Positions 1-5,474 of a stretch of 9,686 bases of DNA are shown in pieces (the stretch's first letter is position 1; every line of letters starts with the position of its first letter). Source of the stretch: Anaerolinea sp. GTDB lineage: Bacteria; Chloroflexota; Anaerolineae; Anaerolineales; Anaerolineaceae. The notes below the pieces were generated by a model, which saw only the letters and a list, made by a program, of their open reading frames with translations, ran no database searches and was not told the origin of the DNA. The translations under genes and the position numbers were made by a program. The DNA lies in assembly GCA_013824385.1 (NCBI GenBank), contig PNNU01000096.1:1-9686 (forward strand), written 5' to 3'.

Positions 1-79
1 TTATATTCCGGATAAAATACAAAATTTCACGAATTCTTTCTTCACCAAAAGAAATTTAAATAGTCAAAAATCCATAAAC

Positions 80-127
80 AAAAAATAAGGTACCATTCAA
101 AATGGGATTCACTTTTTTCCTGTACCT
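80..127 (-). terminator. Possible weak terminator after the 586-residue gene
   Basis: Read on the minus strand, a small stem (CCATT, loop TTG, AATGG; plus-strand 93-105) sits inside or competes with a wider AGGTAC/GTACCT pairing (88-93 with 122-127). It is followed by a T-rich run (TTATTTTTTG). This lies 20-70 bases past the stop codon, where a terminator is expected. The stem is short and AT-rich, so the call is tentative. Confidence 0.3.
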
Positions 128-147
128 ATGCATTCAGAATAAATTGG

Positions 148-1908
148 TTAAATTCTGTGTGTAGGCCTCAAAATTTCCCCATCATCGGATATCAATTTGG
201 CATCGATATACATATCAAAATTGGCGACGCTTAGGAAAGTTACAATCTTATCTTCATCTTGGAATTCAACCTCTAAAGGTTTAGATGAAATAAACAAATA
301 ATGCGCCTTTACAGGGCCTGTGGCATTAATAAAAGATCTCATCTTCTCTGGTTCTGCTTCTACCAGATCATATCGCGCTCTACAATGTTTGTAATAACCG
401 TTTTCTCTGAATATCTTGTTATAGTCGCCAATAGTAAGATTGGCTGTGAACGAATCTGAGAAATATTTGGATTCAATAAGAAATAGTTCATCTCCTACGA
501 AATAAACTATATCGTAATCGCCATAATTTTGTTTCTTCTCGCCAAAGATACGATCATACTTAACATCTTTAGCTTTGTACTTTGCATCCGGGTAATGCCG
601 AATAAGCTTTTCATAGAGAATATCAACAAGCAGATCTCCAAGCTGATTTTCTCTTTCGCCAAACCCGTCAATCACGGCGTCATCGTGGCCCGTGTCTACA
701 CCAGTATATGGCCTACCACCATTTATCGCAAAGTTCATCCACATATTTCTTGCTTTGGAGATTGCTGCTGGGGATATATATACCATTCCATTATCCAGCA
801 ACACAATTGGGCAAATATCCAGCCGATGTTGATTGGAACCCACCTTAAATATATAAGGGTCTTTTTCTGATATGTACTGTTGTAACTTTACCTTTGTTAT
901 AGAGAAGTGTTCTATGAAGTTATCCGGATTAATACCGCAAGTACGATCTTTGATATATTTCTTTAATTCATCAATAGGCAAAACAATAACTTTTCCAGCT
1001 TTGAAGCTGTTATTCAATAATGTAAATGATGCCATTACCTCCAAAAAACCAATGCTATACATAGTTTGAAAGCCTTGCCCTATCGGCGCGGTATTCAATT
1101 GATCATAATAGGCTTTTTCATCTTCCGGAGCTAACGCATTCTGGTTGCCCATAATCATGACACTTGTGTATACCTGAGGGTGGTGCACAATACCCTCAAT
1201 AGGAATCCTGTCATTGGGATTTACAACAATACCGGAACAATATGTATAGTTCTTTTTTGCATTCTTGCTTAAATTCAGAAATGTATAATACTTTGACATG
1301 AGCGCATAAAGATATGTTTTTACGAATAAATCGCAGTCGAACAGATCATTCGATGATTCTACATCTATGATTTCTTCTTGCACGCCTTTATCATTACGCT
1401 GGAATGCTATACAGTTTTCGATCATAATACTCAGACCATCAAGCAATGTTAGTGTGATATTGCGATTACTTTCTAATGTGAGATCAGTAAAATCAGAATA
1501 AGTATCTGAAAGCTCCGTTCTTATTTTATGGTCTTTACAATAAAATGCATATGTATCTTCATAAAGCACAAAAAGCTTTCTTAACATCAAGTCAGTATTT
1601 GTGGTCTTTATTTGTGCCATCAACTCATTCGATAGATTGTCGAGCACAGGCTTAACAAAAGCAACCGCAGATGGATAATCGTCCATTTTCTGCTCTGTAT
1701 TTCCAAGATACCGTTTAAAGATAGGTGTTTGATTTACACCTGCCTCAATCCAGAAATCACGGGTTACGAAATACTTATTACATTCTGAATCTTCTTCAAT
1801 TTGAAATAGATTGCAATTTTTGAAATGACCCAATTTACCGTCCATTTCTAAATCACGTATCATTTCACCAAGCGATTTACCATGCGAAATTATCTCTGAG
1901 AAGTCCAT
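148..1908 (-). CDS. Unrecognised protein with candidate PD-(D/E)XK nuclease-like C-terminal domain
   Basis: A 586-residue protein that I cannot assign to a named family. No signal peptide or membrane segment is evident, so it is probably cytoplasmic. The N-terminal ~400 residues are mixed helix/strand with no motif I recognise. Residues ~416-485 look like a restriction-endonuclease-fold core: an acidic helix (GERENQLGDLL, E418/E420), then GDYDIVYF (D464/D466), a short turn, and LIESKYF (E479, K481). That is the D...ExK spacing of the PD-(D/E)XK superfamily, including NERD/Mrr-like nucleases. A strand YLFISSKP follows near 537. The start is supported by GAGGTG six bases upstream of the ATG. 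The gene is very AT-rich (bases 1261-1320 are 16/60 G+C), unlike the operon to its right, which suggests horizontal acquisition. It stands alone, with a MITE just upstream. A DNA-processing or defence role is inference; the CDS itself is secure. Confidence 0.88.
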   Translation of the reverse strand: MDFSEIISHGKSLGEMIRDLEMDGKLGHFKNCNLFQIEEDSECNKYFVTRDFWIEAGVNQTPIFKRYLGNTEQKMDDYPSAVAFVKPVLDNLSNELMAQIKTTNTDLMLRKLFVLYEDTYAFYCKDHKIRTELSDTYSDFTDLTLESNRNITLTLLDGLSIMIENCIAFQRNDKGVQEEIIDVESSNDLFDCDLFVKTYLYALMSKYYTFLNLSKNAKKNYTYCSGIVVNPNDRIPIEGIVHHPQVYTSVMIMGNQNALAPEDEKAYYDQLNTAPIGQGFQTMYSIGFLEVMASFTLLNNSFKAGKVIVLPIDELKKYIKDRTCGINPDNFIEHFSITKVKLQQYISEKDPYIFKVGSNQHRLDICPIVLLDNGMVYISPAAISKARNMWMNFAINGGRPYTGVDTGHDDAVIDGFGERENQLGDLLVDILYEKLIRHYPDAKYKAKDVKYDRIFGEKKQNYGDYDIVYFVGDELFLIESKYFSDSFTANLTIGDYNKIFRENGYYKHCRARYDLVEAEPEKMRSFINATGPVKAHYLFISSKPLEVEFQDEDKIVTFLSVANFDMYIDAKLISDDGEILRPTHRI

Positions 1909-1913
1909 TTATT

Positions 1914-1920
1914 GCACCTC
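1914..1920 (-). promoter_or_regulatory. Ribosome binding site of the 586-residue gene
   Basis: The minus strand reads GAGGTG, then CAATAA, then ATG: a Shine-Dalgarno core six bases before the start codon. It decides the start at 1908. Only 37 bases separate that ATG from the end of the MITE, leaving little room for a promoter outside the element. Confidence 0.6.
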
Positions 1921-1937
1921 ACTTTTACTGCGACAAT

Positions 1938-1945
1938 CGGAAAAT
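1938..1945. repeat. Left target-site duplication (CGGAAAAT)
   Basis: An 8-base direct repeat immediately outside the left terminal inverted repeat of the MITE. It is identical to 2221-2228. One extra G matches on the right, so the duplication could be read as 9 bases if the element is taken to start one base later. Confidence 0.8.
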
Positions 1946-1994
1946 GTATCCGTTCAGTTGGTCTCTGAGTGCTCTAATTTTAGCCACAGTTTTT

Positions 1995-2036
1995 CGCTAA
2001 AAAGTGATCACTTTGGTCAATGACTACTTTTTAACG
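1995..2036. repeat. Inverted repeat and nested perfect palindrome inside the MITE
   Basis: CGCTAAAAAGT (1995-2005) can pair with ACTTTTTAACG (2026-2036), 10 of 11 positions matching. Its left arm overlaps a perfect 14-bp palindrome, AAAGTGATCACTTT (2001-2014). Two alternative foldings are therefore possible. Such subterminal palindromes are common in MITEs and may act as transcript hairpins or protein sites. The function here is unknown. Confidence 0.5.
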
Positions 2037-2199
2037 CCTCAAAAAGAAAATTTTTGGGGTAAAACCGCTCAAATTTTATTGCTGTATTGTCATTCTCCCT
2101 ACCCAACTGAACGCACTTGAAGCCTTTAGTAATATTGAATCGAAACTTGACATTCTTAATATGTTCCGCAATTATCTTGAAGTCGAATTGTGGCGGCAT
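2017..2199 (-). CDS. Doubtful 60-codon ORF inside the MITE
   Basis: It starts with an ATG 21 bases inside the right terminus of the element, begins MPPQFDF and ends EALKSSH before a TAA-type stop region. It fills most of the 275-bp element. I recognise no domain and see no Shine-Dalgarno upstream; the bases before the ATG are part of the inverted repeat. The same frame is open further upstream, through the inverted repeat to 2283, which argues for chance openness in AT-rich DNA. It could be a remnant of a longer gene of the parent element. Confidence 0.15.
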   Translation of the reverse strand: MPPQFDFKIIAEHIKNVKFRFNITKGFKCVQLGRENDNTAIKFERFYPKNFLFEALKSSH

Positions 2200-2220
2200 T
2201 TTGACTAACTGAACGGATAC

Positions 2221-2228
2221 CGGAAAAT
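2221..2228. repeat. Right target-site duplication (CGGAAAAT)
   Basis: The partner of the duplication at 1938-1945, immediately outside the right terminal inverted repeat. Perfect identity suggests the insertion is fairly recent or at least little eroded. Confidence 0.8.
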
Positions 2229-2243
2229 GCTTTATTCTTAACA

Positions 2244-2316
2244 AGATTTTGATCTTTCTAGTAAAAAGCAACAAAAGTTCCAAGTGATAGATTTAGTTCT
2301 TTGTAGATCAAAATCT
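2244..2316. repeat. 12-bp perfect inverted repeat pair
   Basis: AGATTTTGATCT (2244-2255) and AGATCAAAATCT (2305-2316) are exact reverse complements separated by 49 bases. An additional perfect 8-bp pair (ATAGATTT 2287-2294, AAATCTAT 2311-2318) overlaps the right arm, so alternative hairpins are possible. It could be a cruciform or RNA stem-loop, or the ends of a very short degraded element. No adjoining target duplication is seen. Confidence 0.45.
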
Positions 2317-2330
2317 ATTCTTCTTTTGGC

Positions 2331-2368
2331 GGGGTAGGGGGGAATTGACCCCCCCTGGCGTACACCCC
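2331..2368. repeat. Very GC-rich stem-loop
   Basis: Six Gs (2337-2342) face seven Cs (2349-2355) across the loop AATTGA. An outer arm GGGGT (2331-2335) can pair with ACCCC (2364-2368). It is conspicuous in otherwise AT-rich DNA. There is no T-run after it on either strand, so it is not a standard intrinsic terminator. It lies 56 bases past the stop of the candidate minus-strand peptide gene and could protect or end that transcript's 3' part. Confidence 0.5.
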
Positions 2369-2423
2369 ACACATATTGTCAATATAAAGATAGCAACTTG
2401 GTCTTTTACAATTTAGGATTATG

Positions 2424-2492
2424 TCAACCAGACCACCCCGTGAACGCCAAACCCGCCACTGTAGATATCATTTTTTTGATGATTGTAACCAT
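2424..2492 (-). CDS. Candidate 22-residue peptide with strong Shine-Dalgarno
   Basis: An ATG codon is preceded at six bases by AAGGAGG, the strongest ribosome binding site in the window. The peptide begins MVTIIKKM, continues with a hydrophobic stretch (ISTVAGLAF) and ends TGWSG. The pattern, two lysines in a short amphipathic or hydrophobic segment, resembles membrane-active or signalling peptides in general, but I recognise no family. An in-frame upstream GTG (2606) would give a 60-residue version but lacks a ribosome binding site. The KKRRK it would encode is just the translation of the purine-rich Shine-Dalgarno, which favours the inner start. A plausible promoter lies about 155 bases upstream. 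Expression is unproven. Confidence 0.35.
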   Translation of the reverse strand: MVTIIKKMISTVAGLAFTGWSG

Positions 2493-2498
2493 GCTTTT

Positions 2499-2505
2499 CC
2501 TCCTT
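2499..2505 (-). promoter_or_regulatory. Strong Shine-Dalgarno of the 22-residue peptide ORF
   Basis: The minus strand reads AAGGAGG, then AAAAGC, then ATG. The near-perfect anti-16S match at ideal spacing is the main reason to take the tiny ORF seriously. Confidence 0.5.
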
Positions 2506-2535
2506 TTTTTATTGTTCTGTAATATGGCTTCCGAG

Positions 2536-2552
2536 GTGATATCTAGTATCAC
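2536..2552. promoter_or_regulatory. 17-bp interrupted palindrome (GTGATA/TATCAC)
   Basis: GTGATATCTAGTATCAC has arms GTGATA and TATCAC around a 5-base centre. It lies in the presumed leader between the candidate promoter (2652) and the peptide start (2492). It could be an operator or a small RNA hairpin. Confidence 0.35.
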
Positions 2553-2614
2553 ATCGAACGCCAAAGAGGATAGAAACATGATCCCAAACAAGGCCACAGG
2601 TTGCACACTAATAT

Positions 2615-2652
2615 ATTGGCCAATGAGTGGACAATATTGTCTATTAATTATA
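2615..2652 (-). promoter_or_regulatory. Candidate extended -10 promoter with overlapping palindromes
   Basis: On the minus strand TGGTATAAT gives a consensus -10 hexamer (plus-strand 2647-2652) with the TGn extension. The -35 position shows nothing close to TTGACA, which is typical when an extended -10 is used. The expected start point (~2640) falls inside a perfect 12-bp palindrome GACAATATTGTC (2630-2641). A second palindrome ATTGGCCAAT (2615-2624) follows. Repressor operators are commonly placed this way, but regulation is inferred only. Confidence 0.4.
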
Positions 2653-2834
2653 CCAATACTATAAAAGTAAAGTACTTCTCGCTGAACGGAGGTAGACCCT
2701 TTGCTTGGCTATATTTTCATTGTACCAATAGTTTTATCCGATTATGTTTTATTTTGAACTATCTTGTCATTTTTATTGATTCATTGGGTAACCTTTAATA
2801 TCCAAATCAGGATTTATGATCGTAAAACAAAGCA

Positions 2835-4118
2835 CTAATTTAGTTCACCTAGCATCTCCCATCGCGGTTCAGCCACCAGTGATTCCTCTAAATACCGGTA
2901 AACTGGCTCAAAATAGACATCCCCGTTCTTTAAATCTTTTGCCACATTTGAAATCGCAACCACCCGGCGGACTTCATGGCGGATGCCGATCTGCACTAAC
3001 AAATCCACCGCATCTGAAATCATCTGATTGGCTTCATGCGGCTTCACCCCTGCATCAGCCCCCATCACGGTCGCCAACCTGCGTACAGCTTCGCGAGGGC
3101 TATCGGCGTGGAACGTACAAGCTCCACTGTGACCGGTCATCAATGCCCGGAAAAGGCTCATAGCAGCAATCCCATCGCGCACTTCACCGATCACCAGGTA
3201 ATCGGGGGACATACGCATGGCGTCATCCACGCCATCTGCCAGTGTATAGGGTTTCACATCGGTGCCAACCGCCTGTGGGCGAGCTTCTACCGTCTGAACT
3301 GTCGGTCGGTCTACCCAGATTTCTTCCGGATCTTCAATTTTCACGATGCGCCAGCCTTGCGGCAGGAAGTTGCACAAAGCGCTGAGCAGGGTAGTCTTTC
3401 CGGTGCGAGTTCCTCCGGAAATTAGAATGCGGTAGCCCTTCTCCATCGCCTGCTGAAGGATATCCATCATCTCAGGGTTCATTACCTCCCGCTCCAATAA
3501 CCACTCCGGCCTGACCGGTTTCTGTTCGTACAGACGGATATTGATAGATGGATTACGCCCCGGCGGAGCAATCACCGGATGTAGCGCCTTGATGCGCCCA
3601 CCACCCGGATTATGTGGCGTGGCCGGCAGCTTGGCGTTAATACTTGGATTGGTTTCATTCAGGGTTTTATTCTGGGGGCCGATCAAGCGGTCCAACACAC
3701 GCCAGATTTCCCCAGCTTCAGGTCGCAGATCAATCGTTTCCCATCGTACCGAACCTTTACGCATGATTTGCACCAGTCCACTCGAGTAAATTGTAATTTC
3801 CGAGATATCTGTACGCGCTGGCGGTAACAGCATATCCAGAAACCCTAATCCCAGGATGCGCCGGGTGAGTTCTTCGGAAAGAATGCCCTCTTGCTGAACG
3901 CCTGGCCGGCAGTTGCGTTTCCGTAAAGCAGCAGCAATTAGCGCATCGACGCGTTCCCGGATTCGTCGCCGATCTATTTCGCTAGGACTCTGCAAGACTG
4001 CTCCTTGGAATTCCTGGTTTATCTGGTCGATGACTTCATTGAAAACAGCGCTGCGGGAAACTTCGTCAAAAACGATGTCGTTTGCTGGTGTGTCGTATAA
4101 CCTTAAAATGCCTGGCAT
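2835..4118 (-). CDS. tadA: TadA/CpaF-type secretion ATPase
   Basis: A hexameric traffic ATPase of the GspE/VirB11 superfamily that powers Tad/Flp pilus assembly at the inner face of the cytoplasmic membrane. All diagnostic motifs are present in its 427 residues: an N-terminal domain with the ISEITI strand (~105-110) and the TNPSINAKLPATPHNPGGG segment (~156-174); Walker A GGTRTGKTT (235-243); the Asp box IEDPEEIW (261-268); the Walker B region DYLVIGEVRD (306-315); and the His box GHSGACTFHADSP (329-341). The length is close to the family norm and the C-terminus looks complete. The ATG follows AGGAG at seven bases. It is the last gene of the operon, 36 bases after tadZ; the tadB/tadC platform genes that often follow are absent. 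A VirB11-like role in a conjugation machine is the alternative, but the CpaF-like motifs together with CpaE- and CpaB-like neighbours favour Tad. Confidence 0.93.
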   Translation of the reverse strand: MPGILRLYDTPANDIVFDEVSRSAVFNEVIDQINQEFQGAVLQSPSEIDRRRIRERVDALIAAALRKRNCRPGVQQEGILSEELTRRILGLGFLDMLLPPARTDISEITIYSSGLVQIMRKGSVRWETIDLRPEAGEIWRVLDRLIGPQNKTLNETNPSINAKLPATPHNPGGGRIKALHPVIAPPGRNPSINIRLYEQKPVRPEWLLEREVMNPEMMDILQQAMEKGYRILISGGTRTGKTTLLSALCNFLPQGWRIVKIEDPEEIWVDRPTVQTVEARPQAVGTDVKPYTLADGVDDAMRMSPDYLVIGEVRDGIAAMSLFRALMTGHSGACTFHADSPREAVRRLATVMGADAGVKPHEANQMISDAVDLLVQIGIRHEVRRVVAISNVAKDLKNGDVYFEPVYRYLEESLVAEPRWEMLGELN

Positions 4119-4124
4119 ATTGGA

Positions 4125-4130
4125 ACTCCT
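4125..4130 (-). promoter_or_regulatory. tadA ribosome binding site
   Basis: CAGGAG on the minus strand, seven bases before the tadA ATG, in the 36-base gap after tadZ. The same gap holds a small perfect inverted repeat, AAGATA-T-TATCTT (4137-4149). It is too weak for a terminator and compatible with read-through. Confidence 0.55.
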
Positions 4131-4154
4131 GACGAAAAGATAATATCTTATGGA

Positions 4155-5468
4155 TTAAGTAAAACGAATTTTTGGCAATCGTAAGATGCTTTTATGTTCG
4201 TTCGAACTGTTGATCGAACTCCCTACCGATGGGAATAAGGTATTGACGATGGCCCGGATACCTTTGGCGAACTCATCCCCACGTGTCACAGGGGGTGTGC
4301 CATCATCCTGTGCTTGCGGAACTCCGGGATCATAGGGGACTATGGCAGCCAATGGCGGTGCCCAGCCCAGGGTTTTGGACAACTCTTCCTGGAAACTGCG
4401 CGGCGTAAACCCGCTTCGATCCGTGAATTGATTTAACACCAGGTAGATGGATTCACGCGCCAGACGTTTTTCACTTTTTAGACCAGAAAGTAATAACGTC
4501 AGCGTATGCCGGATAGCAGCCAGATCAGCCAAAGTCGGTCGGGCGACAATCAAGGCATAATTGGCGAAGATGATCGAATGCGCCATCCACAAATCCTCTG
4601 ACGAAGGCACATCCATCACAATCGATGCATAACGCCCATCTTCAGAGTCGATCAACATCCCATTGATACTGCCCTCTCCTGTCCCTTTATTCGAGTTTTC
4701 CAGAATCCGCATGTAATCCAGTGAAGATTCAGGAGCCAGCAATACTTCCAGATTCTCCCTCCGCTGTATAGCTGCCTGGAAGGTGGCTTTTCCGGGACGG
4801 TCAAAATATTCAGTCAGGTTGGGTAGATAGCGTAAACGCAGGTGAGGCGCAGCGGCCGGTGGCAACCCCATGGAGACCAGCAAGGTTTTTACGCTGAGCC
4901 GGACAGATAGTTCGTACGCCAGATTCTCGGCAATGGTTGAACAGCCTGCCCCACCCGCGTGCGACAACACCGCAATCCGTTTTGTACCGGTGATGTAGGC
5001 AGATGCACCGCCTGGTGAAAAACCGGAAACACTTTGCTGCATGGGCGCCGCCTGATTGAGTTTAGCCCGGGCCGTGATCGCTGCGCCGTAAGCAGCCTGG
5101 ACAATCTCGGTCCAGTTCACCGGTGCCACAAAGACACCTCGCACGGTGTCTACTTTGCCAAATGCTCCTTGAAAATCCCTATGTGCCAGAGGCAAAACCA
5201 CAATCGCAATGCCGCTCCAGGCAGAAATCTTTTGCAAAGTACGGATCAGAGCATCTGGATCTGGAGCTATATCTGATTGAACAATCACCAGGTCGGGACG
5301 CAAATTGTTCAGATTGGTTTCAAACATGGACCACTGCGCCGCATGACCCGAGATCATGAAACGTTGGTCAGCCAATAACGGCGGCTGCATCTGATAGTAG
5401 ACCACCTCGTGGCCTGCGCCTGCCAGCATGACCGTTACCTTGTTGGTTTGGTAAGCGTTATCGCTCAT
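4155..5468 (-). CDS. tadZ: TadZ/CpaE-like pilus localisation protein (pseudo-receiver plus atypical MinD/ParA ATPase)
   Basis: TadZ/CpaE proteins mark the cell site where the Tad machine assembles. The 437 residues show the expected two-part layout. An N-terminal response-regulator-like fold (~10-130; strands VTVMLAG, DLVIVQS, IAIVVLPL) is followed by a MinD/ParA-like domain from ~162. The P-loop position reads LSHAGGAGCSTIAENLA (168-184). Both lysines of the deviant Walker A (KGGxGKS/T) are replaced, the first by Ala171 and the second by Cys176, so ATP hydrolysis is doubtful. Atypical P-loops are known in TadZ proteins. Walker B-like IVMDVPS (283-289) and a late strand YLVLNQF (342-348) fit the MinD fold. 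A linker (~137-160) joins the two domains. The start is six bases after the cpaB stop with GTAGGT just upstream, implying coupled translation. The assignment is confident at family level. Confidence 0.85.
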   Translation of the reverse strand: MSDNAYQTNKVTVMLAGAGHEVVYYQMQPPLLADQRFMISGHAAQWSMFETNLNNLRPDLVIVQSDIAPDPDALIRTLQKISAWSGIAIVVLPLAHRDFQGAFGKVDTVRGVFVAPVNWTEIVQAAYGAAITARAKLNQAAPMQQSVSGFSPGGASAYITGTKRIAVLSHAGGAGCSTIAENLAYELSVRLSVKTLLVSMGLPPAAAPHLRLRYLPNLTEYFDRPGKATFQAAIQRRENLEVLLAPESSLDYMRILENSNKGTGEGSINGMLIDSEDGRYASIVMDVPSSEDLWMAHSIIFANYALIVARPTLADLAAIRHTLTLLLSGLKSEKRLARESIYLVLNQFTDRSGFTPRSFQEELSKTLGWAPPLAAIVPYDPGVPQAQDDGTPPVTRGDEFAKGIRAIVNTLFPSVGSSINSSNEHKSILRLPKIRFT

Positions 5469-5474
5469 GATGAC

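Larger units (their letters stand above)
1946..2220. mobile_element. 275-bp MITE-like element with terminal inverted repeats and 8-bp target duplication
   Basis: The left end reads GTATCCGTTCAGTTGGTC (1946-1963). The right end (2203-2220), reverse-complemented, reads GTATCCGTTCAGTTAGTC, so 17 of 18 bases match. The element is flanked on both sides by the direct repeat CGGAAAAT (1938-1945 and 2221-2228), the signature of an 8-bp target-site duplication. It is far too short to encode a transposase, so it is a non-autonomous element mobilised, if at all, by one supplied elsewhere. An 8-bp duplication occurs in several IS families (for example IS66, ISL3, IS256 and IS1595). I cannot assign the family from the ends alone. 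Inside are a third copy of the terminal core, a 14-bp palindrome and a 60-codon ORF of doubtful reality. Confidence 0.88.
1909..2834. other. Gene-poor AT-rich accessory spacer
   Basis: About 930 bases without a confidently coding gene, between the 586-residue gene and the tadA stop codon. It holds, from left to right, a ribosome binding site, a 275-bp MITE with target-site duplication, a 12-bp inverted repeat pair, a GC-rich stem-loop, and a candidate small-peptide unit with its own promoter and palindromes. In 2665-2834, immediately after tadA, I see no clear terminator and no convincing ORF. An imperfect palindrome around TTTATGATCGTAAA (~2814-2827) is the only structure there. Confidence 0.7.

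Noticed and set aside
1..147. 14-codon minus-strand ORF ending at the window edge
   Set aside because: It is too short and lacks a ribosome binding site; AT-rich chance ORF.
2331..2368. GC-rich hairpin as an intrinsic terminator
   Set aside because: No T-run follows the stem on either strand, so it is listed only as a stem-loop.
2424..2606. ComX-like pheromone precursor, because of the C-terminal Trp (TGWSG)
   Set aside because: No isoprenyl-transferase (ComQ-like) gene is nearby and the longer reading frame has no ribosome binding site. A single Trp near the end is not evidence.
2398..2798. Plus-strand ORFs of 88 and 65 codons in the spacer
   Set aside because: They start at TTG codons without a Shine-Dalgarno, have hydrophobic or AT-driven composition, and the first overlaps the better-supported minus-strand peptide unit.
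2816..4143. Several plus-strand ORFs opposite tadA
   Set aside because: All are shadows of the tadA reading frame, which carries every expected motif.
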